A stretch of DNA of 64,000 nt. Origin: Gammaproteobacteria bacterium (GTDB lineage Bacteria > Pseudomonadota > Gammaproteobacteria > GRL18). Location of the stretch: positions 1 to 64,000 of the forward strand of contig JADGDG010000020.1 in assembly GCA_016744995.1 (NCBI GenBank), given 5' to 3'. The position numbers and the translations under genes were made by a program. A model generated the notes under the pieces. That model did not search any database and had not been told where the DNA came from. It worked only from the letters and a program-made list of their open reading frames with translations. Each line of letters starts with the position of its first letter. Within the stretch, counting starts at the first letter, position 1. Below, one piece after another: positions 34,775 to 44,621 of the stretch.

Positions 34775-37426
34775 TTAGTGACCTAGCCTTAATTTTATCC
34801 ACAAATATTCCTTTTTAATAGACAACTTGAACAGACTGGAAAAAAGCTCAGAGACTATTTTTGATAACAATCCCAGTAGTGAATAGTTTGGACTTTTTTC
34901 ATTTTTATACTGATTGCGATTAGAAACAATATCCTTATCCCATTCCTGCTCTGTACTCTGCTGACTGACAGTTACTTGATTCTGCATTAAAATAACCAGT
35001 ATACGCGTATACGTTCGAGTGCTATGTTGTTTTAGCTTATCAATAACATAGGTGAGGAAAAAATTTGCTTTTTCTGTGTATAATTGTTGTTTTTCTGGAT
35101 TAAATTTTGCAGCAAAAGAAAGGATATAAGCTTTTCGTAAATCTTGAGCAACCCAGGTATGATTTGGAAATTCCAGAACTTCAGGTCTGTCAAGATAGGG
35201 CCCGTCATTTTCCAGCATCCAATCCGTATAATGAATTAAACAATCTCTGGCATAGAAGAAATCCTGATCAATTTCTTTAATGGACATTTTAACAGACAAA
35301 TATTTTATAATTGCCTGTAATATAACCGTATAGGACCAGGTTGCTACAGTCTCCAGATCCTCCAGATTTCGACTCGATATATCATCATTGGGATGACATA
35401 ACGAGTGAATAACTTTTTCAACTTGTCTTAAATAAGTTAACTCTGAAGTGACACTATACGCATCCAATAAAGTATTGATATAGTTTGCAGTGCCGCGATG
35501 AAATGGATAGTCATATTTTAATACAGATTTACCCTTGAATAATTGTTTTATAAGGGACAAGTCATCTTGCTTCAGCTTTAATAAGCATTCAAAAAAGCCA
35601 CCATTACCTTCATGGAGTTTTGTCATCCATTGTGCCAGTAACAGGACGGCATCTCGGGATGACTGTGAGCCACTCAAAAAATAATGGGTAGCAAGCCCTG
35701 TCGTGTAGCAATGCTCACATGCCGGCCCACCACCAATATCAGGCTCATCTTCAAGGTGAGTTTTAGAAAAGGTTCGATGAGAACTGGTCGCAGCATCCAC
35801 ATAATGATTGGTATGCCAAAATAAACCGCCATTATATTCATGTCGATCATCTTTGGTATGGTAGATATCAATATCAACAACATGTTGAGCCAGATCGCTC
35901 ATTAATTCAAACCATTTATCATCACCCGTTAAGATAAATTGCTGTGCAAAACCATTTATGGGATCATACTGGTTATTGTAATGTGAAATATTGGGGCGGC
36001 TGTCTTTTGTATAGAGAGATTCATGATCGGCAAATATATCACCAAAATTTCGCCAGCTATATTCATCAATAATTTCTCGCTTAGCAAAAAAATTATTCTC
36101 ATCATCAAGACCGGCCTGAATGAGTTGACTCAGCTCAGAGTTTTCCTTTTGTTCCGGCAATAGTGGAAAAACCCCGGTTTCTAAATAGTAGGAAGCTGGT
36201 ATCTTTGCTATAAGAGGATCCTGACAATAGTCCAGATTATCTTTGTTTTCATTAAAATCAAGAAATAGAGTGTGTGTCTTTTTTTCTCCACCCTGTAATT
36301 CAAATTGATCACCAAACTGTTCTGGGAACAACGATAATATCAGTTTATTATTTTCAACCAGCTTATTGCTTTCAAACGACATAGCCTTAGGAAAATTTTG
36401 CCAAAACTGTTTAATACAAGCTGTTACTTTCAGCTTGCTTGAATTAACATGAATAAAAGGATTTGCCCTATCCCCTTTTTTGATGACTTCATCCTTGTCA
36501 TTGCAACGAAACCCTCTGAATTTAAGTGGTACTTTTGCATCCTTATTCAGATGATTTTGTGAATTCCAGTTTTCACCACCGCTTGAATCTTGATAAATAA
36601 GAATGTTTCTGGATCCCTGATTCTGCCATTGGCAATCCACATTTTCTTTCCACTCCAGCTCTTCAACTGAATTAATTTCAATTGTGCTAATGAGTTTTTT
36701 AAAATAAACAGAGCCCTTATCACCCAGATCCCACACTCCGCCATTATGCTTTGCCGCTCTGGGATTATGCAATGTAAAGTCCCATTTAGTGAGCGATTTT
36801 CCTGAATAAAAAGTTAATTTACTTGTGAACCCTGAAAAAAACTCACCATCACTCCTTGTGAATTCCCCCTCAATTAAAACCATTGTACGTAAATAATTTG
36901 TACTTAAATAATTTTCTACCGGGGGTATGGTTATTTTCTTTATCCGAGGTTTCAGGCTCTGCCCTGAACTGTCTTCTAGTATTACCTGACACTGCGTATT
37001 ATCAATAATTTGCTTAGTATCCTGGAAGACTGCATCAAATGGCTTCAGCTCAGACTTATTTAAAACAAATTGTGTATGCCCCGTATCAATACGGATCTCT
37101 TGTGCGGATTCATCAACAACAATAGCAGGCAATGCTGCAACCTGTTCAGACTCATATTCGGCGTGAATATTATTTTGTAAATACAGTATTTTTTTAGAAT
37201 TTTGCTCAAGATCCAGCTGAAAATTTAACAGAGCCCACTTGATACTGCCATCAAACCAGCTTGCTGTTATTTCTATTTGACATGGAATAATAGTGTTATG
37301 GCAGCTTAATAACAAGCTATCTGTCTGTACTATCTGGCCTTGTGCAAAAGGAACGCCTATCGTAATGGGCTCAGCATTTCTCCTGATACCCATTGTTTCG
37401 CAAATTGTAATTGGGACATTGATCAT
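34775..37426 (-). CDS. RIFT-barrel protein (PcRGLX/YetA-like), possible glycan lyase
   Basis: An 883-residue protein without a signal peptide. The first 200 residues, with TMGIRRNAEPITIGVPFAQG and SWFDGSIKWALLNFQLDL, match the N-terminal RIFT-barrel domain of PcRGLX/YetA-like proteins, named after an exo-type rhamnogalacturonan lyase. The middle (about 440-780) looks like an alpha/alpha toroid with YNGGLFWHTNHYVDAATSSH and GGGPACEHCYTTGLATHYFL, rich in His, Tyr and Trp as in lyases or hydrolases. The gene sits between femAB and a glycosyltransferase gene with gaps of five and ten bases. Lacking an export signal, it may be cytoplasmic or use an unknown route, which is odd for a polysaccharide-cutting enzyme. 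Activity is unproven. Confidence 0.78.
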   Translation of the reverse strand: MINVPITICETMGIRRNAEPITIGVPFAQGQIVQTDSLLLSCHNTIIPCQIEITASWFDGSIKWALLNFQLDLEQNSKKILYLQNNIHAEYESEQVAALPAIVVDESAQEIRIDTGHTQFVLNKSELKPFDAVFQDTKQIIDNTQCQVILEDSSGQSLKPRIKKITIPPVENYLSTNYLRTMVLIEGEFTRSDGEFFSGFTSKLTFYSGKSLTKWDFTLHNPRAAKHNGGVWDLGDKGSVYFKKLISTIEINSVEELEWKENVDCQWQNQGSRNILIYQDSSGGENWNSQNHLNKDAKVPLKFRGFRCNDKDEVIKKGDRANPFIHVNSSKLKVTACIKQFWQNFPKAMSFESNKLVENNKLILSLFPEQFGDQFELQGGEKKTHTLFLDFNENKDNLDYCQDPLIAKIPASYYLETGVFPLLPEQKENSELSQLIQAGLDDENNFFAKREIIDEYSWRNFGDIFADHESLYTKDSRPNISHYNNQYDPINGFAQQFILTGDDKWFELMSDLAQHVVDIDIYHTKDDRHEYNGGLFWHTNHYVDAATSSHRTFSKTHLEDEPDIGGGPACEHCYTTGLATHYFLSGSQSSRDAVLLLAQWMTKLHEGNGGFFECLLKLKQDDLSLIKQLFKGKSVLKYDYPFHRGTANYINTLLDAYSVTSELTYLRQVEKVIHSLCHPNDDISSRNLEDLETVATWSYTVILQAIIKYLSVKMSIKEIDQDFFYARDCLIHYTDWMLENDGPYLDRPEVLEFPNHTWVAQDLRKAYILSFAAKFNPEKQQLYTEKANFFLTYVIDKLKQHSTRTYTRILVILMQNQVTVSQQSTEQEWDKDIVSNRNQYKNEKSPNYSLLGLLSKIVSELFSSLFKLSIKKEYLWIKLRLGH

Positions 37427-37431
37427 TATTA

Positions 37432-38478
37432 TTATGGTATGTGTTTAACTAATGCCGGACCAAATAATTTGGTCACAGTTAAAGGTAATTTCTGCCAGAC
37501 TTTAATGGCTATTTTATACCTGGGATTATTGGGATTCACCTCAGGTATTCCTTGCCCTTCTCTAAGCATATAATACCAAAAAAGTGTTTTCTCCTCACCA
37601 CCCCATTGCTTTTTAAAGCGATAAGTCCCGCTGCCTTTAGTACATCGCCCAAAATCAAAAATTGTACACTGTTGCTTCATAGCATATTTCAGGACTTCAA
37701 AATAAAGCAGCATATTTGGACTGAGTTTATCATAACGCCTTAATGTGGCAGCCCAGGGAATTTCCATCATTCCTTTATAGTGGATCAAAAAAGCAGCTGC
37801 TACAGGAATTTCATCTTTGGAAAAAATAATAATAATTTTTGCATGTTCAGGTAATTCATTCAGAATAGTACTAAAAAAATCTTTTGCATAGACAGGGGTA
37901 CCTAGCTCACGCATCTTAATTGCAAAAATATTATAAAAATCATCTAAACCCTCTTTGGAAAGGACTTTTGCATACATGCCTTCCTTAATAGGACGCCGGA
38001 TCTGACTTCTTAATTTGGCTTTGAACTGCTTCATCAAAGCTTCTTCATAGTCTGGCAGCTCTAAGTCAGGCAAGCTCAGATAATAGGTCACTTTTTTAGA
38101 CTTAACAGGCAAGTCAAATTCATTTTCCTGCATGCTCCTTAGCTCAATAAAGTCTGAGCTGGAGGAGACTAATAGTTTTTCCGCTGCATCTAAGAGGAGT
38201 TGTTTTGCCTGCTCATCTGAATACAGCATTCCTCCATAGTTGACATAGGGGAAGGACACTATAAATTCACCAAACAGCGCTGACTTAAAAAAAACTAAGG
38301 GTAATATTGCCAGTATTTTATTGTTATCTTCAACCAGCAAATACTTTGTTTTTTTACCAAAATGACGCTCGACTATATTTTTCCAGGCTATCGTATGATA
38401 AATAGTACCATTGAGGTGCTCTTTAACATATTGATCCCATGATCCCTGATCTGAGTGTAATAGATGCTTTACTTTCAT
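37432..38478 (-). CDS. FemAB-related protein, XrtA/PEP-CTERM-associated
   Basis: A 348-residue protein with a double GNAT fold. The segments YHTIAWKNIVERHFGKKTKY, FVSFPYVNYGGMLYSDEQA, FKAKLRSQIRRPIKEGMY and FDFGRCTKGSGTYRFKKQWG fit the FemAB-like family that accompanies exosortase A (TIGR03019). FemAB proteins transfer amino acids from tRNA or another activated form onto glycans, so this member may attach an amino acid to the exopolysaccharide. That matches the presence of an amidotransferase in the same operon. It starts 32 bases after the epimerase and ends five bases before the RIFT-barrel gene. The donor and acceptor are not known. Confidence 0.9.
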   Translation of the reverse strand: MKVKHLLHSDQGSWDQYVKEHLNGTIYHTIAWKNIVERHFGKKTKYLLVEDNNKILAILPLVFFKSALFGEFIVSFPYVNYGGMLYSDEQAKQLLLDAAEKLLVSSSSDFIELRSMQENEFDLPVKSKKVTYYLSLPDLELPDYEEALMKQFKAKLRSQIRRPIKEGMYAKVLSKEGLDDFYNIFAIKMRELGTPVYAKDFFSTILNELPEHAKIIIIFSKDEIPVAAAFLIHYKGMMEIPWAATLRRYDKLSPNMLLYFEVLKYAMKQQCTIFDFGRCTKGSGTYRFKKQWGGEEKTLFWYYMLREGQGIPEVNPNNPRYKIAIKVWQKLPLTVTKLFGPALVKHIP

Positions 38479-38510
38479 TAATCAATGCACTTATAAATTA
38501 AAGGAACAGC

Positions 38511-39548
38511 TTAACTAACCTTATAATAATCTTTATACCACAGCGCAAATGCTTTGATACCTTTGTCTACGGTTGTAGAAGGTTTATAGTCAACGTCTCG
38601 AACCAGATCACTCACTTCTGCATAGGTGTCAGGGACATCTCCAGGCTGAAGCGGCAACAGATTTTTTTCAGCCGTTTTACCCAGATGTTTTTCTAATGTC
38701 TCAATATAGGTCATCAGCTCAACAGGTTGTTGATTACCAATATTATAGATACGCCATGGGGCAGGACTGGTTGCTGAATCAGGTGTTTGACCACTCCAAT
38801 CCGGATTGGGCTCAGCAACATTATCAAGCACTCGGATAATACCCTCTACGATATCATCAATATATGTAAAGTCTCGGCGATGCTTGCCATAGTTATAAAC
38901 ATCGATAGCTTTATCTTCAAAGATAGATTTTGCAAATTTTTGCAAGGCCATATCCGGACGATCCCAGGGCCCATAAACTGTAAAAAATCTCAACCCCGTG
39001 GTTGGTAATCGATAAAGATGGCTATATGTATGCGCCATGAGTTCACCGGATTTTTTTGATGCGGCGTACAATGAAATGGGATGATCCACGTTATCATGAA
39101 TTGAAAAAGGCATACTTTCATTTAAGCCATAAACAGAGCTTGATGAGGCATATACCAGATGTTTAACCTTATTATGGCGACAACCTTCCAGAATGTGTGC
39201 AAAACCAACAATATTACTATCGACATAAGACAAGGGGTTTTCAATTGAATAACGGACACCGGCCTGGGCAGCCAGGTTCATCACCTTGTCAAATTGTTCC
39301 TCAGCAAATAAATCTTCCATTGATTTTCGATCAGCCAGATCCATTTTTATAAAACGAAAAGTCCCTTTTTTATCAGAGCTTACGCAAGCAAGTGTTTCCT
39401 CAATCCGTTTCAAGCGGGCTTCTTTAAGCCTGACATCATAGTAGTCATTAAGAATATCAATCCCAACGACATCATCACCACGGGAAACAAGTTCTTCTGA
39501 GAGTTTAGAACCAATAAAACCAGCTGCTCCGGTCACCAATATTTTCAT
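38511..39548 (-). CDS. NAD-dependent sugar epimerase, UDP-glucuronate 4-epimerase-like
   Basis: A 345-residue short-chain dehydrogenase-type enzyme. The Rossmann motif GAAGFIGS (about 7-14) binds [11 protein letters not shown] holds the catalytic Ser, and YAASKKSGE the Tyr-x3-Lys pair. [15 protein letters not shown] near residue 40 and [13 protein letters not shown] are typical of UDP-glucuronate 4-epimerases, which would supply UDP-galacturonate for the polysaccharide. Substrate choice within this family is not certain from motifs, and UDP-N-acetylhexosamine is possible. It begins 74 bases after xrtA and lies 32 bases before femAB on the same transcript. Confidence 0.92.
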   Translation of the reverse strand: MKILVTGAAGFIGSKLSEELVSRGDDVVGIDILNDYYDVRLKEARLKRIEETLACVSSDKKGTFRFIKMDLADRKSMEDLFAEEQFDKVMNLAAQAGVRYSIENPLSYVDSNIVGFAHILEGCRHNKVKHLVYASSSSVYGLNESMPFSIHDNVDHPISLYAASKKSGELMAHTYSHLYRLPTTGLRFFTVYGPWDRPDMALQKFAKSIFEDKAIDVYNYGKHRRDFTYIDDIVEGIIRVLDNVAEPNPDWSGQTPDSATSPAPWRIYNIGNQQPVELMTYIETLEKHLGKTAEKNLLPLQPGDVPDTYAEVSDLVRDVDYKPSTTVDKGIKAFALWYKDYYKVS

Positions 39549-39622
39549 TTACAAACCTTCATTTAATTATGCTTCTTTAAGCTATTGCCATAGTTAATTT
39601 TATAATAGTTACTCAAGTTGTT

Positions 39623-41122
39623 TCATTTTTCTAAGAAATGTTGCTTATAAAAAGCATTTAAATGTGTTCTACCGTCTGATACATTTTCAAAATAGGGTGA
39701 GGCTATGGCCGTAAAGTGCCCTCCGGCATCCTTCGAGCTTATTTTCCCCCAGGCCTGGACTATTTTTATCATAATTGGGTGTGTTAATTTTACACCAAGT
39801 ACCTCATACCAGCCCCAAACAACTAATTTACCTTGATTTGAGCGTAAATCATATTCAATCACTTGATTTGAGTTAATGCTCTGTATGCTCTTTTTGATCA
39901 CAATCCATCGATTATGGTTATAAAAGTGATTCATACTATTAACTAATTCTTTTCCTTGAGTTTCAAACAGATATTCATTTTTATAAAAATAAACTTTTTT
40001 ATCATTATTCGAGTTGACATAATCAACTCGAATTTCCTTATCTGCATTAATAAAAATAGGGCTCCATTGATTTCCAGCCCTTTCAGACAAAATCCAATTT
40101 CCAGCCACATCAGGGACAGTCAATAATGAATTGTTATTTAGCTGCTGCTGACTCAACAACCACATAGAGTAAATGGGCCCCGCCAGCATTATGAGTGTAA
40201 GGCCAGCCAGAAAAGATTTTTGTGCTTTGCCTGATCCTAAAAGAGAACCAGGAGTCTCACTTTCTGGTTGCTCAATTTCAGCATTTTCATCATCAGCCTT
40301 ATCTTCCCAAAAACTGCCTATATAAAACAAAATGAAAATGACAAAGCCAAAAAATAACCAGCCATAAATTAAATGATCAACACCTGTTGCATATTTCATA
40401 TCACTCAGATGGGCAATTAAAACAATGCCATAAGCTCTTATGCCATTAGCCACTATAGGAACAAAAAGAGATGCCAGAATGAAAACCCCACGTTTGATGT
40501 AGCTGGAATACATCAAATAGGCATATAACGTACCAAGAGCAAGAGAGGCTATCAGATAACGAATACCGCTACAGGCAATAGCCACTTCAAAATCACCTGA
40601 AGGAATGGATATAAACATCCCTTCGCTATAAACTGGAATTTGTGATACTTCTAGTCCAAAAACAGTAATAGCCGCAGTGATCTGCTGCAGTTTTGGAATG
40701 AGAAACTCACCAATAGGCACAGCAAACAGGAGATAAAAAAAGGGAAATAAATATTGCCTTACAAGTTGCCAGCCATAAAGAGTGCCCACAATAAAAGGCA
40801 GCATAAAAATGACCATCAGTTGTTGTATAACAATGACATCAACCGCATTTGCAACAACCCAAATCAAAACAGTAAAAATCAAGAGTACTAAAAAAATAAA
40901 ACTGGGCTGCTTCTGAGTTGAATTAAACAGATCTCTCTTTTGATAGATTAGATATAAGGAGATAGGAAAGATTAGGAAGCCGTGTGCAAATGTTTCGGAG
41001 CGCCACCAAATCTCAACCATCGAATAGAGTGTTTGAGCATAAGTTAGTGCCCACAGTATTAATGCAGCAATTAAAAAATGAAGGGATTGATATGCCTTTA
41101 GTTTTTCATTGATATTAAGCAT
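39623..41122 (-). CDS. xrtA: Exosortase A fused to an EpsI-type domain
   Basis: Exosortase A is an inner-membrane transpeptidase-like protease that cuts PEP-CTERM sorting signals. The first 270 residues have about eight membrane helices and the full active-site set: AIACSGIRYL (Cys184), VPIVANGIRA (Arg229) and GVDHLIYGW (His250). After an acidic linker (about 272-296) comes one more membrane segment and a periplasmic domain of some 190 residues like EpsI (DUF3485), as in other XrtA proteins where the two are fused. The length of 499 residues is normal for that fusion. Its ATG shares one base with the stop of the deacetylase gene. Its only visible substrate in the window is the PEP-CTERM protein at 55.6 kb. 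Confidence 0.95.
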   Translation of the reverse strand: MLNINEKLKAYQSLHFLIAALILWALTYAQTLYSMVEIWWRSETFAHGFLIFPISLYLIYQKRDLFNSTQKQPSFIFLVLLIFTVLIWVVANAVDVIVIQQLMVIFMLPFIVGTLYGWQLVRQYLFPFFYLLFAVPIGEFLIPKLQQITAAITVFGLEVSQIPVYSEGMFISIPSGDFEVAIACSGIRYLIASLALGTLYAYLMYSSYIKRGVFILASLFVPIVANGIRAYGIVLIAHLSDMKYATGVDHLIYGWLFFGFVIFILFYIGSFWEDKADDENAEIEQPESETPGSLLGSGKAQKSFLAGLTLIMLAGPIYSMWLLSQQQLNNNSLLTVPDVAGNWILSERAGNQWSPIFINADKEIRVDYVNSNNDKKVYFYKNEYLFETQGKELVNSMNHFYNHNRWIVIKKSIQSINSNQVIEYDLRSNQGKLVVWGWYEVLGVKLTHPIMIKIVQAWGKISSKDAGGHFTAIASPYFENVSDGRTHLNAFYKQHFLEK

Positions 41123-41958
41123 TATAGGAAAATTTCATCCATTCTACCCCATTGAAAATCTTTCAAAAGATGTTTAAGGCGGTTTTCTGTTTTATGGAGA
41201 TTTAAATAGTGTCTAAATCGTGATTTCAGGCTTGCTTCAGACTGTCTCGGCTGCTCAGGATCGATTTCCCATGGATGAAAATAAAAAATTGCAGACTCTT
41301 GATCTTTCTTATTAACCTGTTGAATGTTCCACCGAGACAGGGGGTAAGGATAAAGTCGAAAAAATCCACCGCCGCCCGCAGGGAAATTTTTATTGAATAG
41401 TTTAACCGTTGTGACGGGAATTTCTAATAAGCCGCTTTCGCATCGATAGGCAAACCGTGGAGCATCCGGAATACCATAAAGATCATGTTTAACAGGGTAA
41501 ACACTTGAGCTATAAAGATAACCCGCTGCAAATAACTCATCCTGAGCCCACAGATTGTGTTTAGAAATTGAATAGCTCGGAGCACGATATCCAGTCACCT
41601 GAACGCCTGACATTTCTTCCAGAATCTTTTTGGCTTTACTGATGTCCTCTCTAAACTCGGCAGGGGACTGCATTGTTGCTCTTTGGTGCCCATAACCATG
41701 GCTAGCGAGTTCATGTCCCTGAGCTACAATCCTTTTTACCAAAGCAGGATAACGTTCAGCAACCCAACCTAAAACAAAAAAAGTACTTTTTACTTCATGT
41801 GTTTCAAAAAGATCCAGAATTCTATTGGTATTTAGTTCAACACGATGAGGCAGATCATCCCAGTCGGCTCTTAAAATGCAATTTTCAAAGGCTGAAACCT
41901 GGAAATAATCTTCAACGTCCACCGTCATGGCATTTTTTATAATATGTTTCTTTAACAT
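41122..41958 (-). CDS. XrtA-system polysaccharide deacetylase
   Basis: A 278-residue NodB-fold protein. AMTVDVEDYFQVSAFE carries the catalytic Asp pair, GHELASHGYGHQRATMQSP the metal-binding His residues, and GYRAPSYSIS the Arg/Pro motif; PAGGGGFFRLYPYPLSRWNI and IFYFHPWEIDPEQP are typical of the exosortase A-linked family (TIGR03006). No signal peptide is seen. The start may be the ATG at 41958 or the one at 41928 (MTVDVEDYF); neither has a clear ribosome site. It would remove N-acetyl groups from the exopolysaccharide or its precursor. It lies 13 bases after the ATPase gene and abuts xrtA. Confidence 0.93.
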   Translation of the reverse strand: MLKKHIIKNAMTVDVEDYFQVSAFENCILRADWDDLPHRVELNTNRILDLFETHEVKSTFFVLGWVAERYPALVKRIVAQGHELASHGYGHQRATMQSPAEFREDISKAKKILEEMSGVQVTGYRAPSYSISKHNLWAQDELFAAGYLYSSSVYPVKHDLYGIPDAPRFAYRCESGLLEIPVTTVKLFNKNFPAGGGGFFRLYPYPLSRWNIQQVNKKDQESAIFYFHPWEIDPEQPRQSEASLKSRFRHYLNLHKTENRLKHLLKDFQWGRMDEIFL

Positions 41959-41971
41959 TTGATAACTACAG

Positions 41972-43114
41972 TTAGAATTTCTTATCTAAGGAATTTTTAA
42001 ATGCAGCAATTTCTTGTTCAACCCGGCTTTCAAAATCTTTAATCGTTTCATCAATATCGACAAAGTCTGATGTTAGTGACTCTTTTGTTTCTCCATGCTG
42101 TGCAACAGGCTGAGAAATTTGCTCTTTCTCATGCTCTGCTGCAACGGGTTCTTCTGACTTAGACTCAATTTTTTCACGTTCTTCAGAAGCATTAGCAATC
42201 GATTCGAGCTGTGAATCTAAATCCTGTGTCTGATAGCTGGTCTGCTGTAATTCAGTGAGATACGAATTAATCTCTTCATGCTTTTCTGCTTTGATTGGAC
42301 TGGTTACTTCTTCTGCCAGTTCATCAGCAACTGTTTTAATATGCTCCGGGGTGAAAAAAGTAATTTCTTCAAGGTAACCAAATAATAAAATCCGATCACA
42401 AAAAACATTAATTCTTCTGGGCACCCCTTCCGTCAGTTCATGAATTAACCGCATAGCCCGGTCATCAAATAACTGGCCACCATTCCAGCCCGATTCTTCA
42501 AGTCGATAATTAATATAAAATTTAGTTTCTTCAGATTTTAATGGTCCTAAATGACAGGATGCAATGACCCTTTGACGTAACTGCTCCATTGAATCCGCTT
42601 GCAAGGTTTTTATAAATTCCTTTTGCCCAACCAGAAAACTTTGAATTAAGGGTTTATTATCAACTTGAAAATTTGATAACATTCTTAGCTCTTCAACCGT
42701 TTTAGGCGGCAGATTTTGTACTTCATCAACAACGAGTACAACCCGACGCCCCAGTTTATTTGCTGAATTTAAGAAAGCCTTAAATTGGTTTAGCAGAGCC
42801 GCTTTACTCAGCCCTTTTGAAATGAGTTCAAATGATTCACAGATCATTTCCATCAGATCATGATCTTCCAGTTGAGTAGTGACTAATTCTTTAGCAATAT
42901 AAGTCTGATGATCCAGCCCGGCAATCAGGTTTTTTACTATGGTTGTTTTCCCGGTTCCAATATCACCCGTAATAACAATAAAACCTTCACCCTGACTTAA
43001 GCCATACTGAAGATATGACAAAGCTCTTTTATGACCCTTGCTGGCAAAAAATATTCGTGGATCTGGCGTCATCTGAAAGGGATTACGCTTAAGGTTATAA
43101 TAATCTTTATACAT
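41972..43114 (-). CDS. XrtA-associated ATPase (ExeA/GspA-like)
   Basis: A 380-residue AAA+ protein. MYKDYYNLKRNPFQMTPDPR is the family's typical opening, GDIGTGKTT (50-58) the Walker A loop, and VVLVVDEVQNLP (about 125-136) Walker B. The domain resembles ExeA/GspA of type II secretion and matches the exosortase-associated ATPase TIGR03015. The last 100 residues are acidic, rich in Glu and Gln, and probably unstructured. It has no membrane segment. It presumably powers or regulates polysaccharide export. It starts 85 bases after the outer-membrane-protein gene, the longest internal gap of the upstream half of the operon. Confidence 0.92.
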   Translation of the reverse strand: MYKDYYNLKRNPFQMTPDPRIFFASKGHKRALSYLQYGLSQGEGFIVITGDIGTGKTTIVKNLIAGLDHQTYIAKELVTTQLEDHDLMEMICESFELISKGLSKAALLNQFKAFLNSANKLGRRVVLVVDEVQNLPPKTVEELRMLSNFQVDNKPLIQSFLVGQKEFIKTLQADSMEQLRQRVIASCHLGPLKSEETKFYINYRLEESGWNGGQLFDDRAMRLIHELTEGVPRRINVFCDRILLFGYLEEITFFTPEHIKTVADELAEEVTSPIKAEKHEEINSYLTELQQTSYQTQDLDSQLESIANASEEREKIESKSEEPVAAEHEKEQISQPVAQHGETKESLTSDFVDIDETIKDFESRVEQEIAAFKNSLDKKF

Positions 43115-43199
43115 CGTTTAAACTCTTATCTGACATAAAACAGCCTCAGGAAAAAAAAGAATTGCAGCTGTCTTAAGTTGTTTTTTTGAAACAATAAAA

Positions 43200-44615
43200 T
43201 TAAAAGGTTTTAGTTACATTTAGAGAGATCGAATTTTCTGTATACTCATCAAAATGTACATCTGCATCATTTTCACGATGAGATATTGTTAAAAATCCAG
43301 TCATTGTTGGAGTCAGAGTCCTGCTTAAAGACCAACTAAACTCTCGACGATCCTGGGTATTATTTATTTGTAAATCTTCCAGTTTATCCCAGGAAACTCT
43401 GGTGGTCATATTAGTCCGACGGCCAACATTTAAATCCCAACTTAAATTAACACCAGTATCAGTTTCATCTTTTTTATCAGAATCCGTAAAGTAGCGTCTT
43501 TCATTAAATACCCCAAAACGAACGGTTGATTTTTTGTGAGTATAGCTGACATCCCCGGAGAAGCGTCGACTCAAATAATATTGAGCGGTGAAGTTTGTAA
43601 GCGGTACTATAATGTTGTCAGGATTTTCCTGTTGGCTATTATTATTATTTATAATTTGACTTCGAGTATCAACAATCGAGTCATTATAGTTAATATTCCA
43701 GGTAAAAAGTCGGCCGCGATGAGTAAAATCCAGGAGATAAGTATTGCCAAAAAAACGATGCCCTGCTTCAACTTCCAAATGGTTTCGAGGACTGGGATCC
43801 CATACAAAGCCTACTCGCCAGCCTGTTCCACCATCATCCCGACCATCATTGTAATCTTCATAACCGGTAGTAAAAGTAAAGTCTAATCTTCTTGAGTAGT
43901 GGTATCCCAGTACAGCTCTATAGGTTTCTGTACGTGTGCTTCTATTGATATCATAAGACGTATCATTATATGCATAATTAAAATTCCAGAAATATTGAGT
44001 AAATGCAATGCCGCTCTCAACGTCCAGAGAAATGCGGTTCTGCTTGCTGTCATCACCACCACTATTTCGGCCATTGTTGCTACTGCCGCTATAGATTACT
44101 TCATCATAGTTATATCTAAGAGTTGAGCTGGCAAAATTCTGCCATTTTTTCTCCCAATATGGTGAAAAACCATAGGTATAGGTCTCTGTTAAATTTTCAG
44201 AACCACTAATACCATCCGATGATGAATTTCTTGAGCTGTCCAATAGTTGCTGTGAAACCGTTGCATTAAGATCAAGAAATATTGAATGCTTGATCAGTTC
44301 TGATTCAACATTTGCAAACAGGCGGTGTTGTACGTCGTTTAAATCACTTTCAGATGTGTAAAACAGACCTGTTACATTGTAATCAAGCTGGCTTTTAACT
44401 CTCGCTCCTTCTTTTTTAAACTGAACACTCGGAGTAACTCGGACATAAGCACTAGACTTTTCATTGGTATGATCAAGTTCAATATTATCAGAATAACCAG
44501 TACCAACCGTTAAGGCAGGTGAAAATTCAATCTCTTTTGCATTTGCATAATTGACAGCCAATAAAATTGTGCCTGCGAATAAAAAGTTTTTCAGAATATG
44601 AGTTTTAAGAATCAT
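43200..44615 (-). CDS. Outer-membrane beta-barrel protein, PEP-CTERM-associated (TIGR03016-like)
   Basis: A 471-residue protein with a signal peptide (about 1-26, ending NYANA) and a mature part made of repeated amphipathic strands rich in Tyr, Asn, Ser and Arg, for example YAYNDTSYDINRSTRTETYR and VLGYHYSRRLDFTFTTGYED. It ends with a terminal Phe (VTKTF), the usual signal for outer-membrane insertion. The pattern fits the uncharacterised barrel protein that accompanies exosortase A loci. It could be the outer-membrane exit for the polysaccharide. It lies six bases after the tyrosine-kinase gene and 85 bases before the ATPase gene. Confidence 0.88.
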   Translation of the reverse strand: MILKTHILKNFLFAGTILLAVNYANAKEIEFSPALTVGTGYSDNIELDHTNEKSSAYVRVTPSVQFKKEGARVKSQLDYNVTGLFYTSESDLNDVQHRLFANVESELIKHSIFLDLNATVSQQLLDSSRNSSSDGISGSENLTETYTYGFSPYWEKKWQNFASSTLRYNYDEVIYSGSSNNGRNSGGDDSKQNRISLDVESGIAFTQYFWNFNYAYNDTSYDINRSTRTETYRAVLGYHYSRRLDFTFTTGYEDYNDGRDDGGTGWRVGFVWDPSPRNHLEVEAGHRFFGNTYLLDFTHRGRLFTWNINYNDSIVDTRSQIINNNNSQQENPDNIIVPLTNFTAQYYLSRRFSGDVSYTHKKSTVRFGVFNERRYFTDSDKKDETDTGVNLSWDLNVGRRTNMTTRVSWDKLEDLQINNTQDRREFSWSLSRTLTPTMTGFLTISHRENDADVHFDEYTENSISLNVTKTF

Positions 44616-44621
44616 AAGTTT

